A DNA stretch of 64,000 bases from JAJRAN01 sp963827135 (lineage in GTDB: Archaea > Thermoplasmatota > Thermoplasmata > Methanomassiliicoccales > UBA472), in assembly GCA_963827135.1 (NCBI GenBank), contig CAWGZX010000004.1, forward strand, positions 186,001 through 250,000, written 5' to 3'. The notes beneath the pieces were generated by a model. The model had not been told where the DNA came from. It ran no database searches and saw only the letters and a list, made by a program, of their open reading frames with translations. Position numbers and translations under genes: made by a program. The first letter of the stretch is position 1. Every line of letters begins with the position of its first letter. Of the stretch, positions 33,165 to 41,827 are shown one piece after another.

Positions 33165-33812
33165 TTAGCGGTGCATGTTCTTAGCGAGCTCGCCAGCGAT
33201 CTTCACGGCCTCGATGGCGTCGTAGCCCCAGGCGTTGGCACCGATCTGGGCGGCGAACTCCTTGGAGGTCGCACCGCCACCAATCATGGTCGCTATCCTG
33301 GGCTTCATGTTGCCCTCCTTGAGCATTTTCTCAATCTCCTTCATGCCCGCCAACGTGGGGGTCATAAGGGTGGAGGTCGCGATGATGTCCGCATTCTCGG
33401 CCTTGGCCTTCTCGATGATGTTTTTGATCGGAACATCGCGCCCTAGGTCGAACATGGTCATGCCCGCGCCGGTGAGCATCGCCTTCACGATGTTCTTGCC
33501 GATGTCGTGGACATCTCCCTCGACGACACAAGTGACGATCCTAGCGGAGGCGCCCATCGAGCCGACCTTCAGCTTGGGAAGGACGATGTCTAGGGACGCG
33601 TACATGGTCTGGGCGGAGAGAAGAACCTGCGGCAAGTAATACTCCTTCTTCTCGTATTTCTGGCCAACAACCTCCATCCCCTTGCTTAGGCCATTGAAGA
33701 TAATGTCCTTCGCATCAATCCCCTGAGCCAAAGCCTGCTCAGAGAGCGGCTTCGCTTCCTTTATCTTTCCTTTTATAACAACTTCAGCGAGCTGTGCAAG
33801 TACGTCAGACAA
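33165..33812 (-). CDS. Methyltransferase corrinoid protein (MtaC/MtbC/MttC family)
   Basis: The 215-residue protein has an N-terminal helical cap (1-85) and a C-terminal B12-binding Rossmann domain. The base-off/His-on motif EGDVHDIGKNIVKAML (about 98-113) gives the cobalt-ligand His; STLMTPT and MIGGGATSKEFA are later B12 contacts. It carries methyl from a substrate-specific methyltransferase to the CoM methyltransferase. The start is TTG with strong ribosome site GGAGGG. No MttB/MtbB/MtmB/MtaB gene is adjacent, so the substrate is open. Confidence 0.93.
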   Translation of the reverse strand: MSDVLAQLAEVVIKGKIKEAKPLSEQALAQGIDAKDIIFNGLSKGMEVVGQKYEKKEYYLPQVLLSAQTMYASLDIVLPKLKVGSMGASARIVTCVVEGDVHDIGKNIVKAMLTGAGMTMFDLGRDVPIKNIIEKAKAENADIIATSTLMTPTLAGMKEIEKMLKEGNMKPRIATMIGGGATSKEFAAQIGANAWGYDAIEAVKIAGELAKNMHR

Positions 33813-33858
33813 ACTCTACTCCCTCCTATGGGAATTGGGCCACCGATTAGGTTATTCA

Positions 33859-33866
33859 ATAATAAA
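33859..33866 (-). promoter_or_regulatory. TATA box of the corrinoid protein gene
   Basis: The minus strand reads TTTATTAT, giving a transcript start near 33838 and a leader of about 25 nt before the TTG start at 33812. The inverted repeat at 33879-33893 lies 12 bases upstream of this box. Confidence 0.5.
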
Positions 33867-33878
33867 GCCTCTCATGGA

Positions 33879-33893
33879 TGGATGTAACATCCA
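33879..33893. promoter_or_regulatory. GGATG inverted repeat at the corrinoid gene promoter
   Basis: TGGATG-TAA-CATCCA is a perfect inverted repeat; the left arm is preceded by another GGATG, so TGGATGGATG (33875-33884) is identical to 9766-9775. It sits just upstream of the TATA box, as the palindrome at the mcr promoter does. TGCACT/AGTGCA arms further upstream (about 33896-33915) form a second inverted repeat. Confidence 0.5.
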
Positions 33894-34072
33894 GATGCAC
33901 TCAAAGTATAGTGCAATGACTATAACAATCGCAAACTGAATGGTATTCTTAGTTCACCACTGATGATGGGTTAACGGCATCAAGGCCTGAGGACGATAGG
34001 AATCGTGGGAACCTTCGGACAAAGGTGCTTCGATCGATACGATCGCTAGCTCGGCCACCTGCCCGGAAGGTC

Positions 34073-34189
34073 CTAGTAGTCGTCCTCCTCGAATTGGGAA
34101 GCCCCGCAGACCGGACATCGGTCCTGGTTCTTCTTAAGCGCACACCCACAGACTATGCACTCAGGCAAACCTCTCCCCTTATAAGACAT
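34073..34189 (-). CDS. 38-residue zinc-ribbon protein
   Basis: A short frame from ATG 34189 to TAG 34073 encodes 38 residues with two CxxC knuckles: LPECIVCGCALKKN and DRCPVCGASQFEE, ending in an acidic tail EEDDY. This is a minimal zinc ribbon. A TATTAATCC element lies about 20-28 bases upstream. The gene stands alone between the corrinoid gene promoter and the phosphoesterase. Similar micro zinc ribbons are common in archaea; function unknown. Confidence 0.65.
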   Translation of the reverse strand: MSYKGRGLPECIVCGCALKKNQDRCPVCGASQFEEDDY

Positions 34190-34236
34190 ATCGACCGCCA
34201 AGGATTAATAGATTATCTGGCGAATTACCGCGGAAA

Positions 34237-34956
34237 TCAAGACTGGGAACGCGAGAGCCTCCCCACCTCGCCCAAGCTCAGGATCCCGATCTCGCTGCAT
34301 CCATAGACTTTCGCGTGAGCGAGATCCGCTCCGTCCAATGCGGGAGAGAGCATATTAGTGCCAGAGGTGATGTCCGTCCCAGCCGCCAGCGGGCTGAAAG
34401 CTGGCATGACCAGAACCTCCTCCATCTCGAAGTGAAGGAAACAAGGGAGCTTGACGTAGGCACCGACGCTGTCGAAAAGCCGGACCGAAGGGTGCTCGTG
34501 CCCCATGACCAATGGCCTGGTCTCACAAGGAAGGTGGCCATGCACGAAATGGATGCCTGAGGCCGTGAAATCATTCACAAGTTCCACGCCCAGCTTGGAG
34601 GCGATGGTCGCCAAGTAATTGTCATGGTTGCCTCGGATGATGATCACCTCTCCGTGGTCCTGCAAGGTGCCGAGGATGCGCCTTGCCTCCGACCATTCCT
34701 GCGCCAGGTTCCGTGAGAACTCATGCTTCAAGTCCCCCAGGATCAGGAAGCGATCGGGCGAGTAGCGATCGACTATGTCCATAAGGGAATCGCGCATCGT
34801 CTCCGTCTGGATGCGTGGAAGATGCAGCCCCGAGTCCTCGAGCACTGACTCATACCCGATATGAAGGTCCGAGACCACGAGCGTGCCCTCGCCCTCGACC
34901 ATCGCAGACAGCTGGTTGGTGATGATCAGTCCGGGCATTACCTCGAGCTGGTTCAT
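34237..34956 (-). CDS. ICC-like metallophosphoesterase
   Basis: The 239-residue calcineurin-fold phosphoesterase of the COG1407 type has metal motifs VVSDLHIGYE (DxH), LGDLKHEF, IRGNHDNY (GNHD), FVHGH and MGHEHPS. Family members are putative DNA/RNA or nucleotide phosphoesterases, some linked to DNA ligase. It is cytoplasmic. It is divergent from the RNase H-like gene at 35081. Family clear, substrate unknown. Confidence 0.88.
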   Translation of the reverse strand: MNQLEVMPGLIITNQLSAMVEGEGTLVVSDLHIGYESVLEDSGLHLPRIQTETMRDSLMDIVDRYSPDRFLILGDLKHEFSRNLAQEWSEARRILGTLQDHGEVIIIRGNHDNYLATIASKLGVELVNDFTASGIHFVHGHLPCETRPLVMGHEHPSVRLFDSVGAYVKLPCFLHFEMEEVLVMPAFSPLAAGTDITSGTNMLSPALDGADLAHAKVYGCSEIGILSLGEVGRLSRSQS

Positions 34957-35080
34957 TTCCTCTCGCGGCGCTCGATTCCGAAGGTCGCTATTTTACCTTT
35001 GTGCCTTCCTCTTAATTGGGCCGGCACTTTCGTGACGCTTAGCGAAAGCCATTTTAATCCGTTTCCGGTCAGGTAGTTAC

Positions 35081-35899
35081 GTGATCAGGCGCACATTCGT
35101 CATCCTCCCAAGCATTGGAGCGAAGACCGAGCGAGAGCTTTGGGGAAGAGGGGTGGCGCATTGGGAGGACTTCAAGGACCGCTCCCGAATAGATGGCTTC
35201 TCCGCCACCCGCAAGGGGCGCCTGGACCGATTGCTGGATGATGCCGAGCGCTACCTCGATAGCCACGAGACGGGCTACTTTCACAGGCTGCTGCCTACCA
35301 ACGAGCACTGGCGCCTGTTCGGCGAGACCAAAGAGGACGCCGCCTACCTGGATATCGAGACCGACGGCCTGGGGGAGGGGGCGGTGGTGACGGTGGTCGG
35401 CGTGCATCGCCAAGGGCGGGACATCACCTTGGTCCGAGGCATCGACCTTGACGCCAGGTCCCTGAAGCATGCCCTGCAAGGGTGCAGGATCCTGGTCACG
35501 TTCAATGGGTCCTCTTTCGATCTGCCTATGCTGGAGAGGGAGTTCCCCTTCGCCGTGCCCAGGGTGCCCCACTTCGACCTCAGGCATGGATGCGCGCGCA
35601 TCGGCCTCAAGGGCGGGCTCAAGAGCATCGAGAGGCAGCTGGGGATGGCGCGGCCGGCCGAGGTCGAGTATGTCACTGGGGAGGAGGCCGTGTACCTTTG
35701 GAGGCTCTGGCAGCGCAAAGGGAAGGAGAACGCGCTCAAGCTCCTCAAGCAATACAACCTAGAGGATACAAGGAACCTGGTGCCCATCGCCGACCTCGCC
35801 TACTACGACCTTGTCACCAGGACGTTGGCTACGGCTTCGTGCCCATCCGTACTAGCGCCAGGGAACGGTTCCGCCTCGCTTCCTCGTAGTCGTTATTAA
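35081..35899 (+). CDS. RNase H-like exonuclease domain protein (YprB type)
   Basis: The 272-residue protein has the DEDD exonuclease pattern of RNase_H_2/YprB proteins: YLDIETDGLG (DxE, about residues 88-97), LVTFNGSSFDLPMLEREF (D, about 145), and a C-terminal YNLEDTRNLVPIA (D, about 235). The start is GTG after AGGT. Its 3' end overlaps that of the convergent TPR gene by 71 bases; the last about 20 residues, beyond the domain, may be variable. Probably acts on RNA or ssDNA. Confidence 0.85.
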   Translation: MIRRTFVILPSIGAKTERELWGRGVAHWEDFKDRSRIDGFSATRKGRLDRLLDDAERYLDSHETGYFHRLLPTNEHWRLFGETKEDAAYLDIETDGLGEGAVVTVVGVHRQGRDITLVRGIDLDARSLKHALQGCRILVTFNGSSFDLPMLEREFPFAVPRVPHFDLRHGCARIGLKGGLKSIERQLGMARPAEVEYVTGEEAVYLWRLWQRKGKENALKLLKQYNLEDTRNLVPIADLAYYDLVTRTLATASCPSVLAPGNGSASLPRSRY

Positions 35900-37355
35900 T
35901 GCTTATGGCCCGATCATAGGAGTCCACCGCTTCAGCGATGCTCCCGAGCTCCAGGAGCGCGTTGCCCCGGTTGTACCACGACTTGGCGTGCAGGGGATTG
36001 AGGGCCGTGGCTTTGTCGTAGGAGGCGACCGCTTTTTCATGATGCCCCAGCTCGTCCAGCGAGACGCCCAGGCTGAACCAGGCCTTGAAGTTCTCGGGGT
36101 CCACGGACAAAGCTCGATCGTACGAGGCGATCGCCCTTTCATGCTCCCCGAGCTCGGCCAGCGCCACCCCCCGGTTCAACCAGGCGCCCGCGTGACCGGG
36201 GTCGATGATGAGAGTCTTCTCGAAGGAGGCGAGGGCGTCATCGTGCCTTCCTAGACCAGCCAGGACTGTCCCTCGGTTGAACCAGGCGCTGGCGAAGTCG
36301 GGACTGATCGAGATCGCCCTATCATATGATTCCAACGCCTGTTCGCATCGACTTAGGCCATATAGGGCGTTGCCCCGATTGAACCAGATCAGAGGCTGGG
36401 ATTGATCGAGGGCGAGGGCTTTGTCGAAGGCTTCGATCGCTTCGTCGCGGCGCCCCACGGCGTCCAGCGCGACTCCGACGTTGACCCACCCCCTCGCAAA
36501 GCTTTCATTGGCCTCGACCGCCTGCATGAAGGAGGCCAGAGCCTCGCCGTACCTTCCTATGCCTCCGAGCATTAAGCCGCGATCCGTCCAAAGGAACTCA
36601 TTTTGAGGATCGAGCGCGACCGCTTGATCGTAGGAAGCTAGCGCCTCTTCGTACCTGCCGAGGTCGGACAGCGCGTTGGCCTTGTTGTGCCAGGCCTTGG
36701 CGTTGTTCGCGTCCAATGCTAAAGCTCCTTCGTACGATCCCACGGATTCCGCCACCCTGCCGAGGAGCCCGAGCGCCACCCCGCGATAGACCCAAGCCTT
36801 CACGAAGCCGGGATCCAGCTCGAGCGCCTTCTCGAAGGAGGCGAGGCCCTCGGCATGACGCCCCAGGCTCCCTAGCGCAATCCCGCGATAGAACCACATC
36901 TCGGCGATTATGGGAAGCATGGCGATGGCCCGGTCGTAGCATTCGACCGCCTTCTCGTAACGACCGAGGTTGCCCAGAGCGATCCCGCGGAACATCCATG
37001 CCCCGGCGAACTTGGGGCTGAGCTCGATGGAGCGATCATAGGACGCGATGGCCTCCTCGTCCCTCCCCAGCCCTCTCAGCGCGTTGCCTCGGTTGATCCA
37101 GGCCGGGGCGCTGTCTGGGTTGATGCCAATCTCCTTGTCCAAGGACTCTAGAGCCTCGGCGTGGTGCCCGAGCTCGTTGAGAGCGATCCCGCGGCATATC
37201 CATCCACCATCGATATTGGGGTCGATGGCCAGGGCTTTGTCATACCAGTCGACCGCCTGCGCGAAGTCCCCCTTGTCCGCGGCCTCGCTCGCTTTGTTGA
37301 AGTATTGCTCCGCCCGATCGGCCATGGTATCGCCATCGACGGAGCGAGTTATCAC
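35829..37355 (-). CDS. TPR-repeat protein (508 aa)
   Basis: Almost the whole protein is tandem 34-residue TPR units, about 14 of them, each with the pattern A-W-x-N/Y-R-G-x-A-L-x-x-L-G-R and ASYDRAI/ALDP. No enzymatic domain, signal or membrane helix is visible; it is a protein-protein scaffold. The GTG at 37355 has GGAGG upstream; ATG 37325 is an alternative start. It follows another TPR gene on the same strand with a 19-base gap. The two look like products of tandem duplication. Confidence 0.88.
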   Translation of the reverse strand: MITRSVDGDTMADRAEQYFNKASEAADKGDFAQAVDWYDKALAIDPNIDGGWICRGIALNELGHHAEALESLDKEIGINPDSAPAWINRGNALRGLGRDEEAIASYDRSIELSPKFAGAWMFRGIALGNLGRYEKAVECYDRAIAMLPIIAEMWFYRGIALGSLGRHAEGLASFEKALELDPGFVKAWVYRGVALGLLGRVAESVGSYEGALALDANNAKAWHNKANALSDLGRYEEALASYDQAVALDPQNEFLWTDRGLMLGGIGRYGEALASFMQAVEANESFARGWVNVGVALDAVGRRDEAIEAFDKALALDQSQPLIWFNRGNALYGLSRCEQALESYDRAISISPDFASAWFNRGTVLAGLGRHDDALASFEKTLIIDPGHAGAWLNRGVALAELGEHERAIASYDRALSVDPENFKAWFSLGVSLDELGHHEKAVASYDKATALNPLHAKSWYNRGNALLELGSIAEAVDSYDRAISINNDYEEARRNRSLALVRMGTKP

Positions 37356-37374
37356 AGTTCCGACGGAGGCCTCC

Positions 37375-38439
37375 TCAGGATCGTCCGTCCTTCTTGCGGG
37401 CTTTTTCCTGCCTTATCCCGGTCCAGCCCACCTCGCTCTCTGTCATGTGACGATTGCGCTGATGTTCCAGCTGCTCGAGAGCGACCTCCCGGTCGTTCCT
37501 GGCCGTGAGGTCCTCCGGACTAAGAGATATGGCCCGGTCGTAGCAATCGATGGCCTCTTCCAAGCGGCCCATCCCTTGGAGCACGGTGCCTCGGTTCAAC
37601 CAAGCCCCCCCATTGACAGGGTCGATTTCGATGACCTTGTCGAAGGAGGCGAGCGCCTCGTGGAAGAGGTGGATCCTGCTCTGCGCCAGCCCTCTATTAT
37701 ACCATACGTCGGCGTCCTCTGGGCTGTAAGAAATGGCCTTATTATAGCTGGAGAGCGCCTCCTCGAACCTGCCTAGGTCGCTGAGGGCGTTGCCCCGGTT
37801 GTTCCATGCCCCAACATGACCTGGTTCGAGGGCGATCGCCCTTTCGAATGAGGATATCGCCTCGTCGAAAAGGCCGATCTCGTCGAGCAACGTTCCACGG
37901 TTATGCCAGGCCTCGACGTTCTTGGGGTCGATGGCCACCGCCCGGTCGTAGGAGGCGAGCGCTTCCTCCGACCGACCTTCGAGGCTCAGGACCACCGCCC
38001 GATTGTACCATGCATCGCCGAAGTCCCGCTCTAGGGCGATTGCCCGGTCGTACGATTCGACCGCCTCTTGGTGGCGACCGAGGTCGCTGAGGGCGTTGGC
38101 GCGGATGAACCAGGGCATGGCATCCTCCGGCCTGAGCGAGATCGCCATGTCGCATGACCGGATAGCCTCCTCGTAAACATGGTTGAGGTTCAGGGAATTG
38201 CCTCGGGCAAGCCACACTATGGCATCGCCCGGGCGGATGGCGATCGCCCTATCATAGGAGATCAACGCCTCGCCCGGACGCCCCAGGGCGTCCAGGACGA
38301 TTCCCCGGTTCTTCCAGGCATCGGCGTCCTGTGGATCCATGGCCACGACCTCATCGAATGAGGCTAGGGCCTTCTCGTGCTCGCCGGCGACGTAGTGCCT
38401 CACGCCCTCGTTGAAGATGATATCTCTTTCTCGGCGCAC
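37375..38439 (-). CDS. TPR-repeat protein (354 aa)
   Basis: The product has about nine TPR units of the same type as the downstream neighbour (for example AWKNRGIVLDALGRPGEALI, VWYNRGLAQSRIHLFHEALA), ending in a short basic tail (RQEKARKKDGRS). The start is GTG. It is divergent from the RecJ-like gene. No other domain is visible. It probably forms a two-gene unit with the 508-residue TPR protein. Confidence 0.88.
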   Translation of the reverse strand: MRRERDIIFNEGVRHYVAGEHEKALASFDEVVAMDPQDADAWKNRGIVLDALGRPGEALISYDRAIAIRPGDAIVWLARGNSLNLNHVYEEAIRSCDMAISLRPEDAMPWFIRANALSDLGRHQEAVESYDRAIALERDFGDAWYNRAVVLSLEGRSEEALASYDRAVAIDPKNVEAWHNRGTLLDEIGLFDEAISSFERAIALEPGHVGAWNNRGNALSDLGRFEEALSSYNKAISYSPEDADVWYNRGLAQSRIHLFHEALASFDKVIEIDPVNGGAWLNRGTVLQGMGRLEEAIDCYDRAISLSPEDLTARNDREVALEQLEHQRNRHMTESEVGWTGIRQEKARKKDGRS

Positions 38440-38574
38440 GATCCGGAATGCTTCGATGGGCTAATCAGCATTTGGTCGGAGTGGCCTGAGAACATTCTGG
38501 TCCAGACCTCCCCCAGGAAGGCATCTAAATAGGCGGACGTCGCTGACTGGGCTAGCAAAGGGGATGGGCATCCG

Positions 38575-40149
38575 ATGGAGTCATGCGCTCCAGCTTCGAA
38601 CGGCGATCTAGAAGGCTTCACATCCAAGGCCAGGGAGATCGCTCGCTCGCTGCGCTCCATGCACGGCGTCACCGTGGTCACGCACATCGACGCCGACGGC
38701 ATAACCGCAGGCGCGATAGCCGACCAGGCGTTGACCAGGGCGCACATCCCTCACGAAGTGCTGTTCTTCAAGAAACTGGACGATGCGGCTATCGCCCGCA
38801 TCGATTCCCTTACCACCGAGGGCGTCTGGCTCACGGACCTGGGCAGCGGGTACCTCTCGAAGATCGGCCATTCAGGACTGGTCGTGGCCGATCATCACTC
38901 CCCCGACTGCTGCAGCAACGTCGGCTCCAGGAAGAAGAGGGACCTGTTCGACTACCATGACAATAGCCGGCTGCACCTCAACCCGCACCTTTTTGGCTTC
39001 GATGGCTCGAGGGAGGTCAGCGGTGCCGGTACGGCTTACTGGATCGCCAGGCAGATGAGCTCCGAGAACGTCGCCCTGGCCCCTCTGGCGATAGTCGGGG
39101 CGGTCGGGGACCTGCAGGATAACGCGCACCTCAAGCTGATAGGGATAAACTCCCTCATCCGCGACGAGGCGGAGGACGCCGGATTGCTGAGGACGGAGTA
39201 CGACCTGCGCCTCTTCGGTCGCGAGACCCGTCCGTTGACCAAGTTCTTCCAGTACGCGAGCGACCCCGCGCTTCCCGGGCTCAGCAACGACTGGTACGCT
39301 TGCCGTCAGTTCTTGGAAAGGACGGGGGTGAGGCTCAAGGACCGCGACGGAAAGGAGAGGAGCTGGTCCTCCCTCAGCGTGGCGGAGAAGGAGGAGGTGA
39401 AGGTCGCCCTGGACATGTGCATGGACAAGCAGGGCCATAGGGAGGTCCTGCGCCGCATCTATGGCGAGGTGTACGTCATTCCAGGGCAGAGGCCTGGGAC
39501 CGAGCTGCACGAGACGAAGGAGATGTCCACCTTGCTCAATTCCTGCGGACGGTATGGCAACGAGCGCCTCGGACTCGAGGTCTGCGTGGACGTGGTGCAA
39601 CCGTCTACCATCAACGGGGATAGGACGGAGAGGCAGCAGCGGAACCTCGAGGACGCGCTGGAGCAGCTGCGCAACCACCGCAGCAATCTGATCGGAGCCA
39701 TGAACTTCTTCTTCGCCCAGGAGGGGAAGAGGGAGATTTGCGAGAGGAGGACCTCAATCCAAGTCCTGAAGGCCAACGGCGGCTACCTGCTGCCGGAGAA
39801 GGTCAAGGGGACGAACGCCGAGGGGGCGGAGGAGGAACGAGAGGTCTTCCGCGACACCACCATCGGGATCGTGGCTGGCATGGTCCTAGGGTCGGGGAGG
39901 GTTATGGACGACGTGCCTATCCTCGCACTGATGCGCTCCGATGGCGATGTCAAAGCCTCTGCCAGAGGCAACCAGAAGATGGTGGAGAGGGGGCTCGACC
40001 TGTCCAAGGCCATGCGCCAGGCGGCGGAGAGCGTCGGAGGCACCGGTGGAGGGCACAACGTCGCCGCCGGTGCGACCATACCCGAGCCTAAGGTGGAGGA
40101 GTTCATCCGGACCTTGGACAGCATCGTCTCTGGGCAGATGCGCCATTGA
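38575..40149 (+). CDS. DHH/DHHA1 family phosphoesterase (archaeal RecJ-like)
   Basis: The 524-residue protein has DHH motifs THIDADGITAGAIADQAL (about 36-53), WLTDLGSG, VVADHHSPDCC (DHH, about 100-110) and AIVGAVGDLQD, and a C-terminal DHHA1 domain with GGTGGGHNVAAGATIP (about 490). Archaeal members include GINS-associated nuclease and RecJ homologues acting as 5'-3' ssDNA or 3'-5' RNA exonucleases. A TATA-like TCTAAATAG is at about 38524. Full length; cytoplasmic; convergent with argF. Confidence 0.87.
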   Translation: MESCAPASNGDLEGFTSKAREIARSLRSMHGVTVVTHIDADGITAGAIADQALTRAHIPHEVLFFKKLDDAAIARIDSLTTEGVWLTDLGSGYLSKIGHSGLVVADHHSPDCCSNVGSRKKRDLFDYHDNSRLHLNPHLFGFDGSREVSGAGTAYWIARQMSSENVALAPLAIVGAVGDLQDNAHLKLIGINSLIRDEAEDAGLLRTEYDLRLFGRETRPLTKFFQYASDPALPGLSNDWYACRQFLERTGVRLKDRDGKERSWSSLSVAEKEEVKVALDMCMDKQGHREVLRRIYGEVYVIPGQRPGTELHETKEMSTLLNSCGRYGNERLGLEVCVDVVQPSTINGDRTERQQRNLEDALEQLRNHRSNLIGAMNFFFAQEGKREICERRTSIQVLKANGGYLLPEKVKGTNAEGAEEEREVFRDTTIGIVAGMVLGSGRVMDDVPILALMRSDGDVKASARGNQKMVERGLDLSKAMRQAAESVGGTGGGHNVAAGATIPEPKVEEFIRTLDSIVSGQMRH

Positions 40150-41067
40150 TCAGCGGATGAGCATCAGCAGGATGGCCTTCTCCGTGTGCATGCGGTTCTC
40201 AGCTTGGTCGAAGACCGCGCTGTTGCGGCCGTCCATGACCTCGTCGGTGATCTCTTGACCGCGATGTGCGGGCAGGCAGTGCATGACGATGCAGTCCTTC
40301 TTGGCGAGCTTGACCAGCGCCGAGTTGGCTTGGTAAGGTTTGAACGCCTTCATGCGGTCCTTGGCCTCCTCCTCCATGCCCATCGAGACCCAGGTGTCGG
40401 TGTAGATGACATCGGCATCTTTGACCGCGGCCTTAGGGTCGGTGACGAGCTCGAGGGACGAACCTTTCTTCTTGGCCATGGCCCGCGCCTTCTTGGTCAG
40501 TGTCTTGTCGGGTCCGTACCCCTCGGGGCTCGCGGCCACGAAGTCCAAGCCCACGATCGCCGCCCCGAGCATCAGGGAGTTGCAGACGTTATTGCCATCC
40601 CCGACATAAGCCATCTTCACGCCGCGGAACTTCTTCTTGTGCTCGAGCACGGTCATAAGATCGGCGACGGACTGGCAAGGATGCTCGACGTCGTCGAGCG
40701 CATTGATGACCGGCACCGTGGAGTTCTCCGCCAGCTCCAACATCATCTTGTGGTCGAAGGCCCGGTACATGATGCAGTCGACGAAGCGCGACAGCACCTT
40801 GGCGGTGTCGGCTATGGTCTCCCCCCGCCCGAGCTGAAGCTCCTTTGGACTGAGGTTCAGCGGATGCCCTCCGAGCTGCGCCATCCCTGCCTCGAAGGAG
40901 ACCCTTGTCCTGGTGGAGGATTTCTCGAAGATCATGGCCAGGGTCTTCCCTTTCAGCGGGAAGGCGTTCTTGAGAGCCCCTCCCTTCAACCTCATCGCGG
41001 ATGCGATGACATCCTCCAGGTCATCCTGGAGGTCGAGGATGGAGATGACGTCGAGCTTCATAGGCAT
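40150..41067 (-). CDS. argF: Ornithine carbamoyltransferase
   Basis: The 305-residue enzyme forms citrulline from ornithine and carbamoyl phosphate in arginine synthesis. Carbamoyl-phosphate motif FEKSSTRTRVSFEAG (about 49-63), the HPCQSVAD motif (about 127) and the C-terminal MHCLPAHRG (about 264) mark ornithine specificity. The stop adjoins the convergent RecJ-like gene. A TATA-like TTAATAAAG is about 23 bases upstream of the ATG, so the mRNA is nearly leaderless. Confidence 0.95.
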   Translation of the reverse strand: MPMKLDVISILDLQDDLEDVIASAMRLKGGALKNAFPLKGKTLAMIFEKSSTRTRVSFEAGMAQLGGHPLNLSPKELQLGRGETIADTAKVLSRFVDCIMYRAFDHKMMLELAENSTVPVINALDDVEHPCQSVADLMTVLEHKKKFRGVKMAYVGDGNNVCNSLMLGAAIVGLDFVAASPEGYGPDKTLTKKARAMAKKKGSSLELVTDPKAAVKDADVIYTDTWVSMGMEEEAKDRMKAFKPYQANSALVKLAKKDCIVMHCLPAHRGQEITDEVMDGRNSAVFDQAENRMHTEKAILLMLIR

Positions 41068-41229
41068 CGTTGGATAATTGGCGCTTTATTAAGTTTAATG
41101 TACGCTAGACGACAAAAAACCCTGACTTTATTGAAAGAAGCGAGCTCCAGCTACCCGCAGCTCGACCTTACGATATCCATATAATACCTAGATACATAAT
41201 GAGAAATTATTGCATTATTCGCCATTTCA

Positions 41230-41249
41230 TGTTATCATTCCAGATAACA
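41230..41249. repeat. TGTTATC-N6-GATAACA palindrome, copy 1
   Basis: This perfect 7-bp-arm inverted repeat is followed by CTGGAT and recurs at 54449-54468 with the same spacer length and same flank. Here it lies 70 bases upstream of the ATG at 41319 and about 160 bases from the argF start, in a 251-base gap without genes. Confidence 0.5.
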
Positions 41250-41318
41250 CTGGATAGCCATTAAACATGTCTCATCCGCCCGATTGATTTATTAGCTAGA
41301 AGCTCCAAGTCCATCGAT

Positions 41319-41678
41319 ATGAAAGCAGGTATGGCTTTTTTGGTGGTCGGGGCTGTCTGCATCATCCTATCGCTTTTCGTGACTTGGTTCTTATTGATAC
41401 CAGGCATCATCTTCTTGGTTGTAGGTGCCGCGCTCCTTTATGTAGAGCATAAGGAGGAAAAAGGAGCATTGGACATTTCAAAAAAGGTTCCAGCGGATCA
41501 AGAGAAATGGCAATGTTTGAATTGCGGCTATCTGAATTTCGCTAATACCGTTTATTGTGGCAAGTGCGGACAGAAGAGAATTGAACAGGCGGAGAAGAAT
41601 TGGTTCTGCCAAGAATGCGGTCGCGAGAATCAATCTGGCACGGTCTTCTGCGGCAAGTGCGGACAAAAGAAGCGGTGA
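41319..41678 (+). CDS. Membrane-anchored double zinc-ribbon protein
   Basis: The 119-residue protein has two N-terminal hydrophobic helices (about 4-20 and 22-42) and then two zinc ribbons facing the cytoplasm: WQCLNCGYLNFANTVYCGKC and WFCQECGRENQSGTVFCGKC. Zinc-ribbon/TM proteins of this kind are frequent in Thermoplasmata; function unknown. TTTATTAG at 41287-41294 is a TATA box 25-30 bases upstream, giving a leaderless mRNA. Base composition is more AT-rich than its neighbours. Confidence 0.75.
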   Translation: MKAGMAFLVVGAVCIILSLFVTWFLLIPGIIFLVVGAALLYVEHKEEKGALDISKKVPADQEKWQCLNCGYLNFANTVYCGKCGQKRIEQAEKNWFCQECGRENQSGTVFCGKCGQKKR

Positions 41679-41827
41679 TTGTCAACACCTGAGCATAACG
41701 GCATTCCGTGATCACGTGACCAGGCTAAGCTGGTCTAGTGCGAGCTAGCCACGGTTGCACGGTCGATATTGTAAAGGCAAATGCTTTGAACCGAAAGGCG
41801 CATTGGTCCGCTCGTCCGGTGGTTGTG

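Noticed and set aside
29097..34072. Pyrrolysine-containing methylamine methyltransferase hidden by an in-frame TAG
   Set aside because: No pair of same-frame halves with methyltransferase features was found around the corrinoid protein.
40186..41184. Long plus-strand open frame (332 codons) over argF
   Set aside because: It is the antisense shadow of ornithine carbamoyltransferase, kept open by GC-rich codon structure, and has no family features.
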